From Dellaglioa kimchii (GTDB taxonomy: Bacteria > Bacillota > Bacilli > Lactobacillales > Lactobacillaceae): 64,000 nt of DNA. The stretch is from assembly GCF_046115505.1 (NCBI RefSeq), contig NZ_CP170736.1, forward strand, positions 744,001 through 808,000. Direction: 5' to 3'. The notes below the pieces were generated by a model. It had not been told where the DNA came from, ran no database searches, and worked only from the letters and a program-made list of their open reading frames with translations. Below, in pieces: positions 7,829-15,451 of the stretch. The first letter of the stretch is position 1, and each line of letters opens with the position of its first letter. The position numbers and the translations under genes were made by a program.

Positions 7829-9070
7829 TTATTTTTCCCACCAATCATTAAAATTTGACATTAACTTGACGGTTGCACGACCACGATGACTAATTTTATT
7901 TTTTTCTACTTCAGTCAGTTCAGCCATAGACTTATCTAATTCAGGTACGTAAAAAAGTGAGTCATACCCAAATCCGTTATCTCCACGTGGTATACCCAAA
8001 ATTTCTCCAGCTACTTCACCGTCTACAACTAGTGACTCGTGACCAGGTTTTGCAAAAACTAACGTTGTATGGAAATTTGCAGTCCGTTTTTCTTTTGGCA
8101 CGTCAGTCATTTCATGTAATAATTTCGCATTATTTGCGGCATCATTATGGTCCTCAGCAAATCGAGCAGAAAATATGCCTGGTCGACCATCTAAAGCGTC
8201 CACCATTAAACCGGAATCATCTGCTAACACAGGTAATTGCGTTAACTGTGAAATTGTTTCAGCCTTTAACCTTGCATTTTCTTCAAATGTTTTCCCAGTT
8301 TCTTCAACATCTGGTAATTCAGGATAATCCAACAACGTGGTAACTTTAAATCCTAATGGATTAAAAAAACGTTTAAATTCAGTCGCTTTTCCTTCATTTT
8401 TAGTTGCAATTAAAATCACATCTTTTTGATTCTCAATGTGTTCATTTTGAATTAAAATAGTTTGCTTCTGCGAATTACCCATTAATTCTGATAATCCTGA
8501 CATTGCTCCTCCTAAAAGTTGCGTTAATTTGTCACCAAGTAAATCAGCATTTGATTTTTCAAAATTCAATTGCAAGAATGCCCCTGATTCATTTTGAACA
8601 ATTAATAAATGACTATCAGCTATTTCCTCTTCTTTACTTGTTAAATCAGCAAATAATTCATCATGAATGAAACCCACATTAATCGCTGAAAATGGTTTTA
8701 ATTTTTGACCGTTACCCTTTAACAATAAATTTTGAATTGCTACATAGCTCGCATTAATAACTGCTGCAATAATATCTCCATCAGCTTGCATAATTTGTAC
8801 TTGTAAATAAAATCCAGTATCCTTTAATGTTTCTGCCAAGGCTGTCTTAAGCGATGATAAAATCAATTCATTTTTAACATTGCTTTGAACACTCAACCAC
8901 CGGTTAACGTCAACTTCCAATTCGCCAATATTAGCCGTTTCATTAACTAAAATTGTTACCTTAGTCAGGCCCAACTGGTATTCAATCGCACTATCAACTT
9001 CTTTAAGACTTAATTTTGTAATTGAGACTGGTCTAACTTCTAAATTATCTCGATTCTCATTTTTACGCAT
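7829..9070 (-). CDS. rdgB: XTP/dITP pyrophosphatase (RdgB/HAM1) fused to a degenerate RNase PH domain
   Basis: 413 aa. Residues 217-413 are a complete RdgB: ATKNEGK (222-228), TFEENARLKA, ADDSGLMVDALDGRPGI (283 on), SHRGRA. It hydrolyses dITP and XTP to monophosphates and keeps damaged purines out of DNA. Residues 1-205 read as a diverged RNase PH: LEVRPVSI at 10-17 matches the family's N-terminal LRP motif, MQADGDIIAAVINASYVA matches its QADGGTRTASITGA motif, and FSAINVGFIHDEL matches its AISVGIV strand. About 35 central residues are missing, as are the phosphate-binding arginines, so exoribonuclease activity is unlikely. In Bacillus rph and ysnA (rdgB) are adjacent separate genes. Confidence 0.88.
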   Translation of the reverse strand: MRKNENRDNLEVRPVSITKLSLKEVDSAIEYQLGLTKVTILVNETANIGELEVDVNRWLSVQSNVKNELILSSLKTALAETLKDTGFYLQVQIMQADGDIIAAVINASYVAIQNLLLKGNGQKLKPFSAINVGFIHDELFADLTSKEEEIADSHLLIVQNESGAFLQLNFEKSNADLLGDKLTQLLGGAMSGLSELMGNSQKQTILIQNEHIENQKDVILIATKNEGKATEFKRFFNPLGFKVTTLLDYPELPDVEETGKTFEENARLKAETISQLTQLPVLADDSGLMVDALDGRPGIFSARFAEDHNDAANNAKLLHEMTDVPKEKRTANFHTTLVFAKPGHESLVVDGEVAGEILGIPRGDNGFGYDSLFYVPELDKSMAELTEVEKNKISHRGRATVKLMSNFNDWWEK

Positions 9071-9071
9071 G

Positions 9072-9881
9072 TTAGTCTCCCTGTCCTAAATGAATTGTTT
9101 TAGAATTTATATTTTCCAATCCTAACCAACCTGATGCAATTTCGTTAAAATCGTTCGCATCACCCGTCGTAAAAAATTCATGTTCAATTTTTTCTTCACT
9201 TTTAGCCGCAATATTAAAATAATCTAAGATAGTTGAAACATCGTTAACTGTTTCAGCTCCTGAATCAATCAACGTTACTTTATCGCCAACGGCTTTTTGA
9301 ATAAAAGGTCTGAGTAATGGGTAGTGGGTACAGCCCATAACTAGTGTATCAATATTTTTGTCGTCAAAAAAAGATAACGTTTCATTAACAACTTGTTCAG
9401 CAATTTCTGATTCGTATTGATCACTCTCAACAATTGGGACGAATTTTGGACATGGTAAGCTCGTCACAAATAAATTAGGATTTTTTTCATGTAACGTATT
9501 ACTATATGCGCTACTTTTAATCGTACCTTCTGTCCCAATAACGCCTACTCTTTGGTTTTTAGATGACTTAATTGCCGCTCTACTCCCTGGTTTTATGACA
9601 CCAATCACTGGAATTGCTAATTTTTCTCGTAAATCATCTAAGGCAGCTGCCGTAGCTGTATTACAAGCAATCACTAACATTTTTATCCCTTTGCTTAACA
9701 AAAAAGATGTCATATCCCAAGTAAATTCTAAAACTTGTTCTGAGGGCCTAGGTCCATATGGCATTCTAGCTGTATCACCTAAATAGTATATTTTTTCGTT
9801 TGGTAATTGTTTAAGTGCTTCTTTTACAACTGTTAATCCACCAACACCTGAATCAATAAATCCAATTGCTTGATTATTCAT
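9072..9881 (-). CDS. racE: Glutamate racemase
   Basis: A 269-aa cytoplasmic enzyme converting L- to D-glutamate for peptidoglycan. Both catalytic cysteines are present: CNTATA (about 73-78) and GCTHYPLL (about 184-191). The N-terminal FIDSGVGGLTVV and PYGPRP motifs are also intact. The gene (also called murI) ends 1 nt before the start of the rdgB fusion gene, so the racE-rdgB-yfcE genes form a tight operon. The promoter region is shared with the divergent DUF2507 gene. Confidence 0.95.
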   Translation of the reverse strand: MNNQAIGFIDSGVGGLTVVKEALKQLPNEKIYYLGDTARMPYGPRPSEQVLEFTWDMTSFLLSKGIKMLVIACNTATAAALDDLREKLAIPVIGVIKPGSRAAIKSSKNQRVGVIGTEGTIKSSAYSNTLHEKNPNLFVTSLPCPKFVPIVESDQYESEIAEQVVNETLSFFDDKNIDTLVMGCTHYPLLRPFIQKAVGDKVTLIDSGAETVNDVSTILDYFNIAAKSEEKIEHEFFTTGDANDFNEIASGWLGLENINSKTIHLGQGD

Positions 9882-10042
9882 TTTCTAACCTCTTTTTCGA
9901 TTACTTATCAATCTCAATTATGACTTGTCTTTACTCAAAATTCAAGTCTAGTCATTTAACATTAATTTATAAAAAATCAATATCATCTAATCTTAAATAA
10001 CGGTATAATACTTGTATATTATATATCTAGAGGGAGATCCAT

Positions 10043-10531
10043 ATGAAACCAAATTTGATTGAAAATTTATTATCTGCTGACAACAATGATACATTCGCAT
10101 ATGAACTTATTCGTGATAGTTTAATACCAGAAGTGATTGGTACAGATACAACAATTTTATACTGGGTTGGTAAAAAAATGGCCCGCAATGCTAACTTAGC
10201 TAATATTGCAGACCTTATTACCTTTTTTGAAAAGGCAAACTGGGGTACCCTTGAAGTAGTTAAAGAAAAAAAAGACAAGCAAACTTGGTTACTATCTGGT
10301 AGTATTGTTACCTTCAGACAGAATCAGATTAAGTCTGCTGATTTTAACCTAGAAGCTGGGTTTATTGCTGAAACTATCCAAATTCAAAGTGGTTTCACAT
10401 CAGAAACAATAATTGAAAATCAAAATAATAAATCTGGTGTTTCAATTATTGTTCAAACTGATTTAAAAGATCCTAATATGACAGAACCAACTGACCAATT
10501 TCACTTCGAAGAAGCAACTGAAACTGAATAA
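10043..10531 (+). CDS. yslB: DUF2507 protein, YslB-like
   Basis: A 162-aa cytoplasmic protein. The opening (LSADNNDTFAYELIRDSLIPEVIGTDTTILYWVGKKMAR, given here in pieces: FAYELIRD, ILYWVGKKMAR) is typical of DUF2507/YslB proteins, whose fold resembles V4R-type domains. The acidic C-terminal tail is variable. Function is not established. In many Firmicutes this family sits near uvrC, racE or trxA, and here it lies between racE and trxA. A TATAAT at 10004-10009 and a GAGGGAGA ribosome site support expression from the start given. Confidence 0.85.
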   Translation: MKPNLIENLLSADNNDTFAYELIRDSLIPEVIGTDTTILYWVGKKMARNANLANIADLITFFEKANWGTLEVVKEKKDKQTWLLSGSIVTFRQNQIKSADFNLEAGFIAETIQIQSGFTSETIIENQNNKSGVSIIVQTDLKDPNMTEPTDQFHFEEATETE

Positions 10532-10546
10532 TTATCGAATAGATAA

Positions 10547-10583
10547 TTAAAAAGAGCTGACTTTAAAAGTCAGCTCTTTTTAA
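10547..10583. terminator. Bidirectional terminator between yslB and trxA
   Basis: A 17-bp perfect stem (10547-10563, 10567-10583) around AGAGCTGACTT, loop TAA, with A and T runs on either side. It separates convergent genes. Confidence 0.9.
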
Positions 10584-10586
10584 TTA

Positions 10587-10898
10587 CTAAATATATTGTG
10601 CTAAAACTTCTTTAACCTGATCTTTTGAATGATAACCGACGATTGTATCAACAACTTCGCCATCTTTTTTAATCATTAAAGTTGGAATACTCATGATACC
10701 AAAAGATTGTGCTGTTGCTGGATTTTGATCAATATCCATTTTAGAAAATTTTACTTTATCGCCCATTTCTTGTTCTAAATCTTCAATAGCTGGCGATTGC
10801 ATACGACAAGGACCACACCATGTTGCCCAAAAATCTGTCAATGTTACACCTGAATCTGTTACTTTTTCAAATTCTTTATCTGTAATTGCTTGTACCAT
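10587..10898 (-). CDS. trxA: Thioredoxin TrxA
   Basis: A 103-aa single-domain thioredoxin with the WCGPC redox motif at 27-31 and the cis-proline loop (SIPTLMI, about 71-77). It reduces protein disulfides with electrons from thioredoxin reductase. The ATG follows GGGGGAATT. It sits 85 bp downstream of mutS2, the mutS2-trxA order found widely in Firmicutes, and may also have its own promoter in that gap. Confidence 0.96.
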   Translation of the reverse strand: MVQAITDKEFEKVTDSGVTLTDFWATWCGPCRMQSPAIEDLEQEMGDKVKFSKMDIDQNPATAQSFGIMSIPTLMIKKDGEVVDTIVGYHSKDQVKEVLAQYI

Positions 10899-10983
10899 TT
10901 GAATTCCCCCTTTTGTTATTTATGTGACCATCATATCAAAGAAAATAATACTACGCCACATTTTTGCTTACAAAAAGTAAACG

Positions 10984-13341
10984 TCACTTGAATTCTACGA
11001 TAGTTGCACCATTTCCACCAGCATTGGGTGCTGCAAATTCAAATGATTTAACATGACGATTAGATTTCAAATAATCTGTTATTCCAGTTCTTAAGGCACC
11101 AGTCCCTTTACCATGAACAATAGTGACAGACGCATATCCAGCAAGTAAGACAGAATCAATATACTGATCAACTTGGCTCATTGCATCATCATATCGCTGA
11201 CCACGAAGATCAAGCGATGTTGAAACGCTCGTTGAAGCTGCATTTTTAAAAATGGTTCTATCCTTTTTGTCATTCTCGATATGAACCTTTTGAAGATCAT
11301 TTTCATTAATTTTCATTTTTAGAATACCAAGCTGAACTTCCCACTCTGTCTTACTCATTTTTTTAACTAGAACACCTTGTTGACCATAAGTTTTAACTAA
11401 GACATCGTCGTTCACATGGAATTCTTGTTTATTTTTAGCTCGTTGTAGGACCTTATTTTTCTTCAAAGCATTCGTTGGTTGATGCATTTGTGATAATTGT
11501 GATTTTGCATCAATTAATTCATGTTCTTTAACAGCTTGTCCTTGAAGCATCTGCATTTGGCGAATCTCTTTTATAATTTTATCTGCATTTATTTCAGCTT
11601 CTGCTACGATTTCATTAGCTTTTTCCTTAGCTTTATCCGTCATTGACTCTCTTTGTGCAACAAACTCAGCATACTGTTTTGCAAGATCATCATGCAATTT
11701 TGTTGAATCTTCTAGTTGTACTTTTAATGCCAGTGTCTCATCTTCTGCCTTTTTTCGCTTACTCATTAAGTCAGAAATCATTTCATTCAAATCCTGGCTA
11801 TCTTGATTGGTCAAGTTTTGAGCTTGATCAACAACATTTGACGCTAACCCAATTTTACGAGAAATATCAAAAGCATTACTACGACCAGGGATTCCAATTA
11901 ATAATCGATAAGTTGGTTGTAACGTTTCACTATCAAATTCCATACTAGCATTAATTGTTCCAGCACGATTAAACCCATACGCTTTTAATTCAGGATAATG
12001 TGTTGTGGCAACTGTATAACTACCTTTTTCTCCAACAGCATCAAGAATTGCAATGGCCAAAGCTGCACCTTCTTGTGGATCCGTTCCAGCTCCTAATTCA
12101 TCAAATAAAACTAATGAATGTTCGTTAATATTAGCTAAAATAGAAACGATATTAGTCATATGGGCAGAAAACGTACTTAAGCTCTGTTCAATCGATTGTT
12201 CATCACCAATATCTGCGAAGATATCTTCAAAAATACCAATACGACTACCTTCATTTGTTGGAATATTTAAACCTGATTGTCCCATCATCTGAATTAAGCC
12301 TAATGTTTTTAACGTAATTGTTTTACCACCAGTATTAGGTCCCGTAACAACTATTGCTTGATAATCTTTTCCTAACATAATATCGTTAGCAACTACTTTT
12401 TTGCTATCCAATAAAGGATGACGTGCTTGTCTTAAAAATATATCATTCTCCACACTAATCGTTGGTTCAGTTGCCTTAATTGAGCTTGCATATTGTGCTT
12501 TTGCGTTAACAAAATCAAAATGTCCCAAAATATAAGCATTTTCTAAAATTTCTGCTGTAAAAGGTGCAACTAATGCAGACAACTCTGCCAAAATACGACG
12601 TTCTTCATCTGCTTGAGCAAGTTGCTGTTCACGTAAATGATTATTCATCTCAACTATTGCTTGTGGTTCAATGAATAAAGTCTGTCCTGTTGCGCTTTGA
12701 TCATGAACAGCGCCACCAAATTGACCACGATATTCTGCCTTAACAGGGATAACATAACGTTCATTTCTAATTGTAATTAATGTTTCACTTAAATATTTAG
12801 CACTTTTGCCACGCGTAAATTCTTGTAATTTAGCTCTAATGGCACTTTCCGAGCGTAAAATATTTTGTCGAATATTATGCAATACTGGTGAAGCCTCATC
12901 AGTAATGTGACCATCATTTTCAATTGACTGATTCAACCTACGATTAATTTCAGGTAGATTTTCAAGCTTTTCTATCCATTCAAATAATCTCGTTAATTCA
13001 ATTTCAGAATCTGCTAAATCTTTAAAAAATAATTTAACTTCATTAGTCGTTCGCAGAACACGACCAACAGCAGACAGCTCTTTACCATTCAAAGAAGCTC
13101 CCATATCTAACCGTTTCATATGTGGCTTAACGTTGACTAATTGTGGTAAAGGAATGCCACCGCGGAGTCGCAATATTTTCACAGCATCTTGTGTTTCGTC
13201 TAAATCTTTTTGGATTTTTTCGAGATTAATCATCGGTTCTAATCCCTTAACTTCTTCTTGTCCAGATTCAGTAGATATAAATGTTTGAATTTGTTGTTTA
13301 ACTTTTTGATATTCTAATGTCTTTAATCCTTTTTCGTTCAT
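10984..13341 (-). CDS. mutS2: MutS2, ATPase with Smr nuclease domain
   Basis: 785 aa. An N-terminal MutS-like clamp and lever region is followed by the ABC ATPase (TGPNTGGKTITLKT near residue 335, LVLFDELGAGTDP near 415), a long coiled coil (about 510-630) and a C-terminal Smr domain with LDLRG near 712 and HGKGTGALR near 755. In Bacillus MutS2 resolves collided ribosomes and influences recombination; the LDLR motif implies nuclease activity. The cvpA and zapA genes lie directly upstream, a conserved Firmicute block. Confidence 0.96.
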   Translation of the reverse strand: MNEKGLKTLEYQKVKQQIQTFISTESGQEEVKGLEPMINLEKIQKDLDETQDAVKILRLRGGIPLPQLVNVKPHMKRLDMGASLNGKELSAVGRVLRTTNEVKLFFKDLADSEIELTRLFEWIEKLENLPEINRRLNQSIENDGHITDEASPVLHNIRQNILRSESAIRAKLQEFTRGKSAKYLSETLITIRNERYVIPVKAEYRGQFGGAVHDQSATGQTLFIEPQAIVEMNNHLREQQLAQADEERRILAELSALVAPFTAEILENAYILGHFDFVNAKAQYASSIKATEPTISVENDIFLRQARHPLLDSKKVVANDIMLGKDYQAIVVTGPNTGGKTITLKTLGLIQMMGQSGLNIPTNEGSRIGIFEDIFADIGDEQSIEQSLSTFSAHMTNIVSILANINEHSLVLFDELGAGTDPQEGAALAIAILDAVGEKGSYTVATTHYPELKAYGFNRAGTINASMEFDSETLQPTYRLLIGIPGRSNAFDISRKIGLASNVVDQAQNLTNQDSQDLNEMISDLMSKRKKAEDETLALKVQLEDSTKLHDDLAKQYAEFVAQRESMTDKAKEKANEIVAEAEINADKIIKEIRQMQMLQGQAVKEHELIDAKSQLSQMHQPTNALKKNKVLQRAKNKQEFHVNDDVLVKTYGQQGVLVKKMSKTEWEVQLGILKMKINENDLQKVHIENDKKDRTIFKNAASTSVSTSLDLRGQRYDDAMSQVDQYIDSVLLAGYASVTIVHGKGTGALRTGITDYLKSNRHVKSFEFAAPNAGGNGATIVEFK

Positions 13342-13360
13342 ACTTTAATTCTCCTAACAT

Positions 13361-13888
13361 TTAATCTGTAGATGATGCATTTGTAATAAACATTTTTTTA
13401 GCTATTGTTGGCGTATCTGTTAGTATTTTTTGAGCAACTGTCGATTCTAAAACAGCTTCATTAACTTTTTGATTAGGCCAAGCCGACAAAATAATTAACC
13501 CAATAAAAATAAAAACAAACATCAGTAAAACTGACAGAACCCCACCAATTAGTGAATTCACCTGATGAATAACTGGTAATTTTGTAACAGAATTTATTAC
13601 TCTAATAATACCTCTAATGAGTATACCGCCAACCACAAATAAAGCCGCAAATACAATCATCGAATAAAAGTTAGTCTGAAGATGGTTCGTAATAGATGTC
13701 TTATCAGTCTCCATAATTTTAGGGAAACGTTCTCCCAGCCAAATAGTAACAGGATTTGTTAAAACTTTAGCAAATAAATAGATAGCGATAAATCCTACAA
13801 TTCTCAAAAGCGTTAATACTAATCCTTTTCTATAACCGTTAAAAAACGACACAATTAATAAAAAGATAACAATTAAAGACACTGTCAT
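13361..13888 (-). CDS. CvpA family membrane protein
   Basis: 175 aa with four predicted membrane segments (about 2-18, 24-42, 73-97, 110-137), the pattern of CvpA/YshB proteins. The family was named for colicin V production in E. coli but its biochemical role is not settled. It is 4 bp downstream of zapA and 19 bp upstream of mutS2, so it is cotranscribed with them. Confidence 0.86.
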   Translation of the reverse strand: MTVSLIVIFLLIVSFFNGYRKGLVLTLLRIVGFIAIYLFAKVLTNPVTIWLGERFPKIMETDKTSITNHLQTNFYSMIVFAALFVVGGILIRGIIRVINSVTKLPVIHQVNSLIGGVLSVLLMFVFIFIGLIILSAWPNQKVNEAVLESTVAQKILTDTPTIAKKMFITNASSTD

Positions 13889-13892
13889 AATA

Positions 13893-14147
13893 TTACTCCT
13901 TTACTTGTGTTTCACCATTAAGTTCATTTAATTTTTCTTGTAATTTAATTTGATCTGAAACTGCGTTGATAGCTACTAATATCGCTACTTGTTCATCATC
14001 TATCTCAGGTAGCATGTCCTTCACTGATTGAAATTCATTTTTCACCAATGTTGCTACGGCGTCCATGTGTGTGTCTGATTCTGATCCAATAATGGTATAC
14101 ACTTTTTTACCGATTTTAGTCTTATATCTATTCTTTTGATTTTCCAA
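13893..14147 (-). CDS. zapA: Cell division protein ZapA
   Basis: 84 aa. The N-terminal part (NRYKTKIGKKVYTIIGSES) and the C-terminal coiled coil (VAILVAINAVSDQIKLQEKLNEL) match the short Gram-positive ZapA. It bundles FtsZ filaments at midcell. It is the first gene of the zapA-cvpA-mutS2 block; the ATG follows AAGGAG. Confidence 0.88.
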   Translation of the reverse strand: MENQKNRYKTKIGKKVYTIIGSESDTHMDAVATLVKNEFQSVKDMLPEIDDEQVAILVAINAVSDQIKLQEKLNELNGETQVKE

Positions 14148-14250
14148 TGAACACCCTCCTTACATTTAATCATTTAAAAATAATTTTACCACGAATTGAT
14201 CAAAAGAGATACGCGTATCACAGTCCATAATATATAATTTAAAACAAAAT

Positions 14251-14282
14251 AAAAAAGTTAAACCAATTTGGCTCAACTTTTT
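14251..14282 (-). terminator. Terminator of the ireB-ruvX-DUF1292 operon
   Basis: On the minus strand AAAAAGTTGAGCCAA pairs imperfectly with TTGGTTTAACTTTTTT, with the T run downstream. It lies just after the DUF1292 stop codon. Confidence 0.75.
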
Positions 14283-14292
14283 AAATAATCTT

Positions 14293-14586
14293 CTATTGCA
14301 TACTTTCATCTGAAAGGAAGGTATTCAAAACTTCTTCTACCATATCCCATTCATCATCGTCTTCGATTGGTTCTAAATCACTTTCAGTTGCTTCACCATT
14401 CTCATTAGGACTAAATGAGTAAGCTTGAATTTCAACCTCTTCATCAGCTTCTGAGCCAAGTGGATAAAGCATAATATATGATTTATTGTAATCATCAGAT
14501 TCGAAGGTAAACAGAACTTCAAAAAGTGTTTCATTACCATTATCATCTACTAATGTAATCTGTTGGTTTTCTTCTTCATTATTCAT
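14293..14586 (-). CDS. yrzB: DUF1292 protein, YrzB-like
   Basis: A 97-aa acidic cytoplasmic protein. The opening (ITLVDDNGNETLFEVLFTFE) and a beta-rich central region with YIMLYPL are typical of DUF1292. The family has no known biochemical function. It is the last gene of the conserved alaS-ireB-ruvX-yrzB set, 14 bp after ruvX. Confidence 0.88.
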   Translation of the reverse strand: MNNEEENQQITLVDDNGNETLFEVLFTFESDDYNKSYIMLYPLGSEADEEVEIQAYSFSPNENGEATESDLEPIEDDDEWDMVEEVLNTFLSDESMQ

Positions 14587-14600
14587 ATTGTGACCTCACT

Positions 14601-15035
14601 TTATTCTTTAGTTAATTTGCCTTTACCATCTAAATAGTTCTGTAAAATTAGGCTTGCAGCAAGTTTATCAATAACTTTTTTTCTTTTTTTTCTTGATGTA
14701 TCAGCCTGTTCAACAAGCATACGTTCTGCCTCAACAGTTGTCAACCGTTCATCTTGAAAATCAATTGGTAAGCCAAAAGTTTCAACTAATAACTCACCGT
14801 ACTTTTGCGCAGCTTCAGCACGAGGTCCTAATGAGTTGTTCATATTTTTGGGTAATCCGAGTACAAAGCCAGTTACTTCATACTCTGTAACCAATTCTTT
14901 GACACGTTCAATACCAAAGTCACTTCTGTCTTCATTAATACGAATAATTTCAACGCCTTGGGCAGTCCATCCTAATAAATCGCTCATTGAAACGCCGACC
15001 GTTCTTGAACCAATATCCAAGCCCATTAATCTCAT
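14601..15035 (-). CDS. ruvX: Holliday junction resolvase-like RuvX / YqgF
   Basis: 144 aa with an RNase H-like fold. The catalytic acidic residues are in MGLDIGSRTVGVSMSD (Asp6), QDERLTT (about 99) and DKLAASLIL (about 123). YqgF proteins act as a putative Holliday junction resolvase or in 16S rRNA 5'-end processing. It overlaps neither neighbour: 8 bp separate it from ireB. Confidence 0.92.
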   Translation of the reverse strand: MRLMGLDIGSRTVGVSMSDLLGWTAQGVEIIRINEDRSDFGIERVKELVTEYEVTGFVLGLPKNMNNSLGPRAEAAQKYGELLVETFGLPIDFQDERLTTVEAERMLVEQADTSRKKRKKVIDKLAASLILQNYLDGKGKLTKE

Positions 15036-15043
15036 TTAATTTC

Positions 15044-15304
15044 CTACTTTTCTTCTGTATTTAAGTAATTTTTAACTAACTCTTCAACAATTTCATCACG
15101 TTCATATTTTCTAATTAAATTACGTGCGTCATTAAATCTAGGAATATAAGCAGGATCGCCCGATAACAAATAGCCAACAATCTGGTTAATAGGGTTGTAC
15201 CCTTTTTCTTCTAATGATTGGTAAACAGTTACCAATGTATCGTGGACATCTTTTTTATTACTTTCGTCAAAATTAAAGAACATTGTTTTATCTAATGAAC
15301 TCAT
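15044..15304 (-). CDS. ireB: IreB family regulatory phosphoprotein (DUF965)
   Basis: 86 aa, nearly the fixed family length (about 88). The motif ESNKKDVHDTLVTVYQSLEEKGYNPINQIVGYLLSGDPAYIP is characteristic; key pieces are LEEKGYNP and SGDPAYIP. In Enterococcus IreB is phosphorylated on N-terminal threonines by the PASTA kinase IreK and lowers cephalosporin resistance; Thr7 here could be such a site (MSSLDKTMF). The promoter at 15341-15369 precedes it. Confidence 0.92.
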   Translation of the reverse strand: MSSLDKTMFFNFDESNKKDVHDTLVTVYQSLEEKGYNPINQIVGYLLSGDPAYIPRFNDARNLIRKYERDEIVEELVKNYLNTEEK

Positions 15305-15340
15305 AACGTGGCACCCCCATCAATTTATTAACCTAGTTCT

Positions 15341-15369
15341 ATTCTACTAAAAAATGGGCCATTCGACAA
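15341..15369 (-). promoter_or_regulatory. Promoter for ireB-ruvX-yrzB
   Basis: On the minus strand TTGTCG (15369-15364), a 17-bp spacer, and TAGAAT (15346-15341). It lies about 40 bp before the ireB start. Confidence 0.6.
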
Positions 15370-15408
15370 TCAAAACAGGCTGATGTAATCAAGCCGTAAT
15401 ATAATAAA

Positions 15409-15442
15409 GAGTATTCATCTATTTATTATTAGATAAATACTC
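15409..15442 (-). terminator. Hairpin after alaS, probable terminator
   Basis: GAGTATTTATCTA pairs with TAGATGAATACTC around an AT loop on the minus strand just past the alaS stop. The downstream T run is interrupted (TTTATTAT), so termination may be partial. Confidence 0.55.
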
Positions 15443-15451
15443 CTTTAATTA

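Noticed and set aside
7957..8343. 128-aa plus-strand frame opposite rdgB
   Set aside because: It mirrors the conserved RdgB domain and has no ribosome site; composition is antisense-like.
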